64,000 nucleotides of DNA. Origin: Pseudohongiella sp. Its GTDB lineage: Bacteria; Pseudomonadota; Gammaproteobacteria; Pseudomonadales; Pseudohongiellaceae. Each line of letters begins with the position of its first letter. The stretch's first letter is position 1. The stretch is taken from assembly GCA_030651695.1 (NCBI GenBank), contig JAUSCD010000029.1, positions 248,001-312,000 of the forward strand. The letters are read 5' to 3'. A program made the position numbers and the translations under genes. The notes under the pieces were generated by a model, which saw nothing but the letters and a program-made list of their open reading frames with translations, was not told the origin of the DNA and searched no databases. This document shows, in pieces, positions 57,068 through 64,000 of this stretch.

Positions 57068-57427
57068 TTATTGTGCCAGGCTTGCTTTAGCCTGATTGAC
57101 CAGCGCAGCAAATGCCGCTTTGTCATGCACAGCCAGGTCAGCCATAACGCGACGATCAACAACAATATTGGCCTTTTTCAGACCCGCGATGAACTGGCTG
57201 TAAGTCATGCCGTTAACGCGTGATTGTGCATTGATACGGGTAATCCACAATGAGCGGAATACGCGTTTTTTGGCGCGACGGTCACGGTAGGCATATTGAC
57301 CAGCCTTGATGACCGCCTGAAAGGCAACCCGATAGACGCGACTACGTGCGCCGTAATAGCCTTTAGCTTGTTTTAAAATCTTTTTGTGACGGCGACGTGC
57401 CGTTACACCACGTTTAACTCGTGCCAT
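57068..57427 (-). CDS. rplT: Ribosomal protein L20
   Basis: 119 residues. [26 protein letters not shown] and [23 protein letters not shown] are diagnostic. L20 binds 23S rRNA early in 50S assembly and in E. coli represses rpmI-rplT translation. It is 26 bases after rpmI. Confidence 0.98.
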   Translation of the reverse strand: MARVKRGVTARRRHKKILKQAKGYYGARSRVYRVAFQAVIKAGQYAYRDRRAKKRVFRSLWITRINAQSRVNGMTYSQFIAGLKKANIVVDRRVMADLAVHDKAAFAALVNQAKASLAQ

Positions 57428-57453
57428 ATCTCAATCCTCCGAATATTCGTTTA

Positions 57454-57651
57454 TTAAATGACGCGCATCATGCGATCGATCAACGGCTTGTCACAGGCTT
57501 TAACCAGTGCAGTGCCGCGCAATTGACGCTTACGCTTGGTAGTCATTTTGGTGAGGATATGGCTTTTGTTCGCGCCTTTGCATTTCCAGCCAGAAGCTGT
57601 TTTTTTGAAACGCTTGGATGCACCACTATGGGTTTTCATCTTGTTGCTCAT
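57454..57651 (-). CDS. rpmI: Ribosomal protein L35
   Basis: 65 residues, with [27 protein letters not shown]-type composition (about one third Lys/Arg). It is part of the 50S subunit. Between infC and rpmI, at the infC stop, CTGACA and TGTCAG (57712-57725) make a small hairpin followed by GCTTTT on the minus strand. This could give partial termination or take part in the L20 autoregulation known from E. coli. Confidence 0.97.
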   Translation of the reverse strand: MSNKMKTHSGASKRFKKTASGWKCKGANKSHILTKMTTKRKRQLRGTALVKACDKPLIDRMMRVI

Positions 57652-57721
57652 TCGTCTAACGACTCCGCATTGTTCACCATCACTGGCGATAAGTGTTTAG
57701 ATTACAAAAGCCTGACAAGTG

Positions 57722-58252
57722 TCAGACTTTCTTCTTTTTCGCAGGCGACAGAACCATTACGATCTGTCTGCCTTCCATCTTGGGCTCTTGCTCAATGACA
57801 CCGTATTCTTCAAGATCCTTGCCGATACGTTGTACGAGCTCCAGTCCAAGATGCTGATGGGCAAGCTCACGGCCGCGGAATCTCAACGATACCTTGGCCT
57901 TATCCCCATCAGAAAGGAAACGTATCAGGTTGCGTAGTTTTACCTGATAATCCCCCTCTTCCGTCCCTGGTCGAAACTTGATTTCTTTCAGCTGCGTTTT
58001 GCGCTGCTTCTTCTTGTTAGCAGTCTTCTGCTTTTTCAGATCAAAAATATGCTTGCCGTAATCCATGATCTTGCAGACCGGAGGCTCTGCTTCCGGGGCG
58101 ATCATTACCAGATCAAGCTTGGCTTCACTGGCGGCTGCTCGCGCTTCCTCAATGGTCACGACACCTTTCTGTTCGCCATCAGCGAGGACCAGGCGGACCT
58201 CTGGCGCTTCGATGTGTTCATTAATGACCGGCTTTTTGGAACTGCTCTTCAT
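57722..58252 (-). CDS. infC: Translation initiation factor IF-3
   Basis: 176 residues if translation starts at the first ATG, 58252. The N-terminal domain begins at [15 protein letters not shown], the linker is [33 protein letters not shown] and the C-terminal domain ends [10 protein letters not shown]-3 checks start codons and keeps subunits apart. The coordinates follow the ATG, but the only strong ribosome binding site is 17 bases from it and eight bases from an in-frame CTG at 58261. An in-frame ATT (58282) and ATA also lie upstream. E. coli infC uses ATT, which allows autoregulation, so a non-standard start is likely. Confidence 0.95.
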   Translation of the reverse strand: MKSSSKKPVINEHIEAPEVRLVLADGEQKGVVTIEEARAAASEAKLDLVMIAPEAEPPVCKIMDYGKHIFDLKKQKTANKKKQRKTQLKEIKFRPGTEEGDYQVKLRNLIRFLSDGDKAKVSLRFRGRELAHQHLGLELVQRIGKDLEEYGVIEQEPKMEGRQIVMVLSPAKKKKV

Positions 58253-58269
58253 ATTCGACAGCGTCTTCT

Positions 58270-58276
58270 CTCCCCT
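58270..58276 (-). promoter_or_regulatory. Ribosome binding site that argues for a non-ATG infC start
   Basis: AGGGGAG on the minus strand is the best ribosome binding site near infC. Its spacing is eight bases to CTG 58261, 17 to ATG 58252, and it lies downstream of ATT 58282. Confidence 0.55.
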
Positions 58277-58314
58277 AAAAATTATTCTTCAGATTTGTCG
58301 GTTTCTGCTTGGGC

Positions 58315-60237
58315 TCAGTGAGCAGCAGTACGTCCAAATCGCGCTACGTCATCTGCCAGATATCCGGCAATGGCGTCAATACTCATTACACCCAGATCCT
58401 GACCATCACGAGTACGAACGGATATTTCGCCGTTTTCCATCTCGCGATCACCTGCCACAAGCAAATAAGGAGTCTTCTGGATTGTGTGCTCGCGGATTTT
58501 AAAGCCGATCTTCTCATTTCTCAAGTCCGCACTGACACGAAAACCCTTTTCTGCCAATATTTTACGTACTTTGTCACAATATTCAGACTGTTTGTCAGTA
58601 ATATTCAGAATTACTGCCTGTTCAGGTGCCAGCCAGGTTGGCAATGCCCCCGCGTAATGTTCGATCAATACGCCAATAAAACGCTCAAACGAGCCCAGAA
58701 TTGCGCGATGCAGCATTACAGGAACTTTTTTGCTGTTATCTTCAGCGACATACTGCGCACCAAGACGTTCAGGCATGGAAAAATCGACCTGGATGGTGCC
58801 GCACTGCTGGATCCTGCCCATGCAGTCTTTTAACGAAAACTCGATTTTAGGACCATAAAACGCGCCTTCTCCTGGCAGCAACTCCCAAGCCAGACCGCTG
58901 TTGTTCAGCGCCTGGCGCAGAGCATCCTCGGCCCTGTCCCACATCTCTTCAGAACCCACGCGCTTGGCTGGGCGGGTGGAAAGACGCAGAATGATTTCGT
59001 CGAAACCAAAGTCATGATAAACGCTGAACAGTAGCTTCATGAATGCCGCCACTTCGCTCTGGATCGCTTCTTCAGCACAGAAAATATGTGCGTCGTCCTG
59101 AGTAAAACTTCTTACGCGCATCAAACCATGCATGGAGCCTGAGGGCTCAAAACGATGGCACGAGCCAAACTCTGCCAGGCGCAAAGGTAAGTCCCTGTAG
59201 CTTTTCAGGCCCTGGTTAAAGACCTGGATGTGGCATGGGCAGTTCATAGGCTTGATGGCGTACATGCGGTTTTCAGACGCAACACTGAACATCTGGTCCG
59301 CAAACTTGTCGGCGTGACCTGAGCGCTCCCACAACGAGTAATCAACCAGTTGTGGCGTCCGGATTTCCTGATAGCCGTTTTCGTTCTGCACTTTCTGCAT
59401 GTAGTGCTGAATTACCTGATAGATAGTCCAGCCGCGCGGATGCCAGAACACCATGCCGGGTGCTTCTTCCTGGAAATGGAACAGATCCAGTTTTTTGCCA
59501 ATCTTGCGATGGTCGCGCTTCTGCTGCTCTTCCAGTCGGAAGAGGTAGTCAGCCAGAGCTTTTTTGTCGCCCCAGGCGGTACCATAAATGCGCTGCAGCA
59601 TTTCATTATTTGAGTCGCCGCGCCAATAAGCACCGGCAACTGACGTCAGTTTGAATGCCTTGAACTTGCCAGTGCTCGGTACATGCGGCCCGCGGCACAA
59701 GTCAATAAAATCGCCCTGTCGGTAGAAGGACAATTCTTCGTCACCGGGGATACTTTTGATAATTTCAACTTTGTACTTTTCGCCCATTTTTTCAAACATG
59801 GCGATGGCTTCGTCACGACTCATCAGCTCACGGCTGACGGTCAGGTTTTCTTTGACGATGTCCTGCATAACATTTTCGATTTTTTCCAGATCTTCCGCCG
59901 CGAACGCTTTTTCGTAGGCGAAGTCGTAGAAAAAGCCATCTTCGATTACCGGTCCGATAGTGACCTGCGCGGTTGGGAACAGACGTTGAACAGCCTGTGC
60001 CATCAAATGTGCACAGGAATGCCGAATGATATCCAGTCCTTCTTCGTCACGCTCCGTCACAATCGCAAGCTGGGCGTCATCCGAGATCAGATATGAGGTA
60101 TCTACCAGCGTGCCATTGACGCGGCCAGCAAGCGCTGCCTTTGCCAGGCCAGCACCAATAGATGCAGCTACTTCGGATACAGTAACGGGACGATCAAATT
60201 GTCGTTGACTACCGTCGGGAAGAGTAATGGATGGCAT
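58315..60237 (-). CDS. thrS: Threonyl-tRNA synthetase
   Basis: 640 residues: TGS domain at the N-terminus, editing domain with the [11 protein letters not shown] zinc-type motif, class II catalytic domain and C-terminal anticodon domain. Catalytic zinc ligands are in [11 protein letters not shown] and the late His residues in [21 protein letters not shown]. It charges tRNA-Thr. Synteny with infC-rpmI-rplT is universal in this class. It lies downstream of tRNA-Val on the same strand. Confidence 0.97.
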   Translation of the reverse strand: MPSITLPDGSQRQFDRPVTVSEVAASIGAGLAKAALAGRVNGTLVDTSYLISDDAQLAIVTERDEEGLDIIRHSCAHLMAQAVQRLFPTAQVTIGPVIEDGFFYDFAYEKAFAAEDLEKIENVMQDIVKENLTVSRELMSRDEAIAMFEKMGEKYKVEIIKSIPGDEELSFYRQGDFIDLCRGPHVPSTGKFKAFKLTSVAGAYWRGDSNNEMLQRIYGTAWGDKKALADYLFRLEEQQKRDHRKIGKKLDLFHFQEEAPGMVFWHPRGWTIYQVIQHYMQKVQNENGYQEIRTPQLVDYSLWERSGHADKFADQMFSVASENRMYAIKPMNCPCHIQVFNQGLKSYRDLPLRLAEFGSCHRFEPSGSMHGLMRVRSFTQDDAHIFCAEEAIQSEVAAFMKLLFSVYHDFGFDEIILRLSTRPAKRVGSEEMWDRAEDALRQALNNSGLAWELLPGEGAFYGPKIEFSLKDCMGRIQQCGTIQVDFSMPERLGAQYVAEDNSKKVPVMLHRAILGSFERFIGVLIEHYAGALPTWLAPEQAVILNITDKQSEYCDKVRKILAEKGFRVSADLRNEKIGFKIREHTIQKTPYLLVAGDREMENGEISVRTRDGQDLGVMSIDAIAGYLADDVARFGRTAAH

Positions 60238-60341
60238 AGCGTTCGCAGTTCACAGTTAGATTGATCAGAGATGAATGAGGCCAGACAGCTTGCAAAAATA
60301 CCACTCGAATCGACTCTTTTCAGGGTGAATTCAACAAAGAG

Positions 60342-60418
<77 letters not shown>

Positions 60419-60553
60419 GCTATTGCTACTTTTTTGCCGGTATAATCGTGCTGCCGCCAAAAGACTGGCGATTATAGGGGCAGTCACCCAAAACCACAAG
60501 AGTGAAACCCATAGCAATCGGTGCTAAGTGGCTATAAAAAGAACACATCGGCT

Positions 60554-62590
60554 TCAGTCAGCTTGCATCAACTGTCGTTTGAGTCCGGCGGCCTGGTCGC
60601 GTAACAGAGCTGCCTCTTCGAACTCCAGATTGCGGGCCAGCTCAAGCATTTTTGATTCCAGCCTGGCAATTTCCGCAGCGAGAGATTTTGCGTCCAGCAA
60701 TACTGGGTTGCCAGCCGCATACGACCCCTGCTTCTCTGCAACTGCCCGCACTTTGCGGCGCGCACGCGCATCATTTGCTGCATCACCAGCGTAGGCGCCT
60801 TCCATGACATCGGATACTGTTTTGGTCACCCCTGCGGGGGTTATATTGTGTGTTTTATTGTAAGCAAGCTGGACGTCTCTTCTCCGGTCTGACTCATCAA
60901 TTGCCCGCTGCATGGAGCCGGTAATTCTGTCAGCGTACAAAATGGCGCGGCCGTTAAGATTTCGGGCAGCACGACCAACAGTTTGAATGATAGAGCGCTC
61001 CGATCGCAAAAATCCCTCTTTGTCTGCGTCAAGAATGGCTACCAGTGATACTTCGGGGATGTCCAGACCCTCTCGCAGAAGGTTGATACCCACTAATACA
61101 TCGAAATTGCCGAGGCGCAGATCTCTGATAATTTCAGTGCGCTCAACAGTATCAATATCAGAGTGCAGATAGCGGACTCTGACATCATGATCCATCAGAT
61201 AATCTGTCAGATCTTCTGCCATCCGTTTGGTCAACACAGTGACCAGCACACGTTCCTGTTTTGCCACTATTTTACGAATTTCGGAGAGAAGATCGTCAAC
61301 CTGTGAGCTGGCCGGTCTGATCTCCAGCACAGGGTCAATAAGGCCCGTTGGCCTCACCAGTTGATGAACCGTCTGTCCCGCACGGTCCGCTTCATAAGGG
61401 CCTGGCGTTGCGGAAACAAATATCAACTGTGGCGTCAGGGCCTCCCACTCTTCAAAACGCAGAGGACGATTGTCCAGAGCAGAGGGTAGCCTGAAGCCAT
61501 ATTGCACGAGGGTCTCTTTTCGCGAGCGATCCCCTTTATACATTGCGCCAATCTGTGGAATGGAGACATGAGACTCATCAACAACGACCAAAGCATCCGG
61601 CGGCAAATAGTCGAATAATGTAGGGGGCGGTTCTCCTGCCTGGCGACCAGAAAGATAACGTGAGTAATTTTCAATCCCGTTGCAATAACCGAGCTCAGTC
61701 ATCATCTCCAGATCAAATTTTGTGCGTTGGGACAGGCGTTGTGCTTCGACAAGCTGATGACTCTTCTCCAGTGCAGTCACGCGCTCGTTTAACTCGACTT
61801 TTATCAGCTCAATCGCATCAAGAACCTTCTCTCTAGGTGTGACGTAGTGAGATTTGGGGAAAATGGTAAGACGCGGCACCTTGCGTATTACCTCCCCGGT
61901 CAATGGATCGAAAAAAGCCAGATTCTCGATCTCATCATCAAACAGTTCGACGCGCACCGCAAACTTGTCCGAATCAGCAGGAAAGATATCGATCACATCT
62001 CCGCGCACTCTATAGGTTGCGCGCTGAAGATCCATATCATTGCGGGTGTATTGCATATCAGCCAGGCGGCGCAAAATGTAGCGCTGATCCACTTTGTCAC
62101 CTCTGTCGAGGTGCAAAACCATTTTCAGATAAGAACCCGGGTCACCCAGTCCATATATCGCTGATACAGTTGCTACTACAATCACATCTCGTCTTTCAAG
62201 AAGTGCTTTAGTAGCAGACAATCTCATTTGCTCAATGTGCTCGTTGATCGAGGAGTCTTTTTCAATGTAAAGATCTGATGACGGGACATAGGCTTCAGGT
62301 TGATAATAATCATAATAAGAAACGAAGTACTCAACGGCATTATCCGGAAAGAATTCTGAGAACTCTCCATAAAGTTGCGCTGCCAGGGTTTTATTCGGAG
62401 CCATAACCAATGCAGGTCGTTGAGTCTGGGCAATAATATTCGCGATTGTAAATGTTTTGCCCGAGCCGGTTACACCCAGCAGAGTTTGTGCGTGCAAACC
62501 CTCGTTCAGCCCTTCCGCAAGGCTTTTGATAGCAGTGGGCTGATCGCCTGCCGGGCTGAAATCCGAACGCATTTTGAAAGGTATGTTCAT
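60554..62590 (-). CDS. uvrB: UvrABC excision nuclease subunit B
   Basis: 678 residues. Helicase motifs: Walker [13 protein letters not shown], the beta-hairpin region with [28 protein letters not shown], and late motifs [19 protein letters not shown] and [12 protein letters not shown]. The C-terminal UVR domain ([23 protein letters not shown]) contacts UvrC. It verifies DNA damage after UvrA. I looked for a LexA box (CTGT-N8-ACAG) upstream and saw none. Start is ATG 62590. Confidence 0.97.
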   Translation of the reverse strand: MNIPFKMRSDFSPAGDQPTAIKSLAEGLNEGLHAQTLLGVTGSGKTFTIANIIAQTQRPALVMAPNKTLAAQLYGEFSEFFPDNAVEYFVSYYDYYQPEAYVPSSDLYIEKDSSINEHIEQMRLSATKALLERRDVIVVATVSAIYGLGDPGSYLKMVLHLDRGDKVDQRYILRRLADMQYTRNDMDLQRATYRVRGDVIDIFPADSDKFAVRVELFDDEIENLAFFDPLTGEVIRKVPRLTIFPKSHYVTPREKVLDAIELIKVELNERVTALEKSHQLVEAQRLSQRTKFDLEMMTELGYCNGIENYSRYLSGRQAGEPPPTLFDYLPPDALVVVDESHVSIPQIGAMYKGDRSRKETLVQYGFRLPSALDNRPLRFEEWEALTPQLIFVSATPGPYEADRAGQTVHQLVRPTGLIDPVLEIRPASSQVDDLLSEIRKIVAKQERVLVTVLTKRMAEDLTDYLMDHDVRVRYLHSDIDTVERTEIIRDLRLGNFDVLVGINLLREGLDIPEVSLVAILDADKEGFLRSERSIIQTVGRAARNLNGRAILYADRITGSMQRAIDESDRRRDVQLAYNKTHNITPAGVTKTVSDVMEGAYAGDAANDARARRKVRAVAEKQGSYAAGNPVLLDAKSLAAEIARLESKMLELARNLEFEEAALLRDQAAGLKRQLMQAD

Positions 62591-62681
62591 GGTAATAAGT
62601 ATACACGTCTGATGTCTTCCGATGCGTGCGAATCAAGGTTTTATGCCGATTAATCAGCTCATAAAAAGTTCCTGAGAAAGG

Positions 62682-62710
62682 TTGACCGACCCCTAAAATG
62701 TCATTACTAT
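62682..62710 (+). promoter_or_regulatory. Sigma-70 promoter of tRNA-Asn
   Basis: TTGACC, a 17-base spacer and TACTAT give near-consensus -35 and -10 boxes about 39 bases before the tRNA. The bases just after the -10 (ACGCGTCC) are G+C-rich, the discriminator type of stringently controlled stable RNA promoters. Confidence 0.75.
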
Positions 62711-62748
62711 ACGCGTCCTGTTGGGGCCACACAGATGGCCGACATTAC

Positions 62749-62823
62749 TGCCCAATAGCTCAATGGTAGAGTAGTTGACTGTTAATCAATTGGTTCCTGG
62801 TTCGAGTCCAGGTTGGGCAGCCA
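62749..62823 (+). tRNA. tRNA-Asn (anticodon GTT)
   Basis: 75 bases with encoded CCA. The acceptor TGCCCAA pairs with TTGGGCA, discriminator G. The anticodon stem GTTGA/TCAAT holds CTGTTAA, anticodon GTT. The T arm CCTGG-TTCGAGT-CCAGG is regular. It is a single tRNA gene between uvrB and the cyclophilin gene. Confidence 0.97.
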
Positions 62824-63054
62824 AATTCCTTCGCAGAATCCGATATATCCAATCCTATCCGTTTCTACCTGTGGTATCGCACGCGATATGGTGGGTATTA
62901 TGATATTTTCCAAAGTATCTCCGCAGGTCCTGGTGTCCTCCCCTCTTTTTGTTTCTATTTCCAACGCGGTTTATTGATTCATATTAAGGATGGGTTAAAG
63001 TATCTCCCGTCATCATATGGTTGATGCTTATTATGGATATTCAGGAGAATAAAG

Positions 63055-63621
63055 ATGTTTAAAGCCCTGCTCACGAGCCTGCTGCTGGCGTTCAGCCTGA
63101 TCGCACACGCTGCCGACGATACAAATCCGGTTGTAGTCATGGAAACCAACAAAGGCACTGTGGTCATAGAGCTATGGCAAGACCGGGCGCCTGTTTCTGT
63201 TGAGAACTTCCTCAAGTACGTAGACAACAATCTCTATAACAACCTGATTTTCCACCGTGTAATTCCCGGATTTATGATTCAGGGTGGTGGATATACCAGC
63301 AGCTTTACAGAAATGTCAGGCTATCCTCCAATTAAAAACGAAGCCAGCCCAACTTTAAAAAATGACCGGGGAACGTTGGCTATGGCCAGAACCAATGTGG
63401 TAGATAGCGCTACAAGCCAGTTTTTTATCAATCTGGTGGATAATGAGTTCCTGAATCAGACCGGTACTACGGCGCAGAATTTTGGGTATGCAGTATTCGG
63501 GCAGGTAATCGAAGGTATGGACGTTGTGGATGCTATAGCAGGAGTTGCGACTGCCAACCAGCGCCAGCACCAGAATGTTCCAATTGATCCGATAATTATT
63601 CAGTCAATGACAAGACGTTAA
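63055..63621 (+). CDS. ppiA: Periplasmic cyclophilin-type peptidyl-prolyl isomerase
   Basis: 188 residues. A signal peptide of about 20 residues ends in IAHAADD, so it is exported like PpiA. The cyclophilin domain has the catalytic Arg in LIFHRVIPGFMIQGGG and GTLAMARTNVVDSATSQFFINL. The tryptophan of many cyclophilins is replaced in NEFLNQ, as in bacterial forms with low cyclosporin sensitivity. AGGAGA precedes ATG 63055. TTGATT-N16-TAAAGT at 62974-63001 is a weak possible promoter. Confidence 0.92.
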   Translation: MFKALLTSLLLAFSLIAHAADDTNPVVVMETNKGTVVIELWQDRAPVSVENFLKYVDNNLYNNLIFHRVIPGFMIQGGGYTSSFTEMSGYPPIKNEASPTLKNDRGTLAMARTNVVDSATSQFFINLVDNEFLNQTGTTAQNFGYAVFGQVIEGMDVVDAIAGVATANQRQHQNVPIDPIIIQSMTRR

Positions 63622-63699
63622 TCCGGAAGCCATAAGCTGCGTCCGGTGTATCACCTGGTTGATCACCGGAGCGCAGATAACAGCCTATCGATTCTGCTA

Positions 63700-64000
63700 T
63701 CAACGCTTGTGAAGTGGTGCTGCTTTAATCGGAGCAACCTTCAGTGCAGTGACTTTGGAAGGGTAGCTTCGGGTTGGCACATCAGGCTCAGCCGGCGCAA
63801 GATCATGGTCTGACTCACTCCATAACAAATCATCGCTCAGATTGGACGGCTCAAAACCATCAACTGCTGCCATCAGTATCCTTCTTATTGTCGCAAGATC
63901 AAGGTTCTGACAGGCGATTTCTAAATCCGCCAACATTTTCTCAAGAATGTCCCAGGTGAGATAGTCTTCCTCCGCCCGCATGATTTTTGGATGTTCCGTG
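63700..64000 (-). CDS. 3' end of a WbpM/CapD-like nucleotide-sugar epimerase or dehydratase (partial)
   Basis: The frame enters from the right edge and ends at 63700, giving about 99 residues. It reads TEHPKIMRAEEDYLTWDILEKMLADLEIAC, then TIRRILMAAVDGFEPS and a basic, proline-rich tail. The start E-H-P-K-I-M-x-A-x-E and the small helical tail match, from memory, the C-terminus of membrane-bound WbpM/CapD-type polysaccharide synthesis proteins. The catalytic part lies outside the window. It suggests a surface polysaccharide locus begins beyond the edge. Confidence 0.65.
   Translation of the reverse strand, partial: TEHPKIMRAEEDYLTWDILEKMLADLEIACQNLDLATIRRILMAAVDGFEPSNLSDDLLWSESDHDLAPAEPDVPTRSYPSKVTALKVAPIKAAPLHKR

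Noticed and set aside
62591-62681. LexA box upstream of uvrB
   Set aside because: uvrB is SOS-controlled in E. coli, so I looked for CTGT-N8-ACAG between uvrB and tRNA-Asn; none was found.
63642-63670. Inverted repeat TCCGGTG/CACCGGA between ppiA and the epimerase gene
   Set aside because: The loop is 15 bases long and no T run follows on either strand, so I did not call it a terminator.

Overview
The window is a chromosomal stretch of a gammaproteobacterium, by eye about half G+C, packed with housekeeping genes and small gaps. Several blocks have the gene order of Pseudomonas and its marine relatives: map-glnD-dapD-dapE, cysM-rlmD-relA-mazG, rpoE-rseA-mucD-lepA-lepB-rnc-era-recO, nadB divergent from rpoE, sdhE-ygfX opposite ygfZ, and tRNA-Val-thrS-infC-rpmI-rplT-pheS-pheT-ihfA-merR with a tRNA-Pro beyond. 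The 4Fe-4S type CysH, the AlgP-like lysine/alanine-rich protein and the long DapD also fit that side of the class. I place it in or near Pseudomonadales/Cellvibrionales-like marine bacteria. This is inference from gene order and protein resemblance, not from a search.

Layout. 1-8.9 kb: the end of a RoxA-like oxygenase, a secreted secretin-N-like protein coupled to pabB, thrH, cysH and its regulator cysB, a cytosolic 5'-nucleotidase, a patatin-like phospholipase, a TorF-type porin behind a sigma-54 promoter and NtrC-like site, and a YebE-like protein. 9-17.9 kb: dbpA, map, glnD, dapD, dapE, rsmJ, tsaB. 18-25 kb: the AlgP-like protein, adk, and the mazG-relA-rlmD-cysM operon (all minus). 25-33.3 kb: the recO-era-rnc-lepB-lepA-mucD-rseA-rpoE block (minus). 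33.4-43.8 kb: nadB, ygfX/sdhE, ygfZ, an M48 protease with LemA, and an RND efflux pump. 44-49.2 kb: a compact five-gene operon (CNB-EAL phosphodiesterase, two four-helix membrane proteins, thiolase, SelO). 49.3-60.4 kb: tRNA-Pro, a large TonB-dependent receptor, then merR-ihfA-pheT-pheS-rplT-rpmI-infC-thrS-tRNA-Val. 60.5-64 kb: uvrB, tRNA-Asn, a periplasmic cyclophilin and the 3' end of a nucleotide-sugar epimerase/dehydratase.

How the genes work together. Nitrogen sensing (GlnD) and a probable NtrC/sigma-54 regulated porin occur in the same window. Sulfate assimilation (cysH, cysB, cysM), lysine/peptidoglycan precursor synthesis (dapD, dapE), the stringent response (relA, mazG), envelope stress (rpoE, rseA, mucD) and translation (thrS, infC, L35, L20, PheRS, lepA, rsmJ, rlmD, tsaB, map) are all represented. 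The least ordinary parts are regulatory: a sigma-E-like promoter and terminator-like hairpin that would separate rseA from rpoE, a missing rseB with structured RNA in its place, an odd infC start region, and the SelO operon.

I found no phage, insertion sequence, CRISPR array, toxin-antitoxin module other than the ygfX/sdhE pair, or rRNA. All calls come from reading sequence and recalled family knowledge; no search was run.
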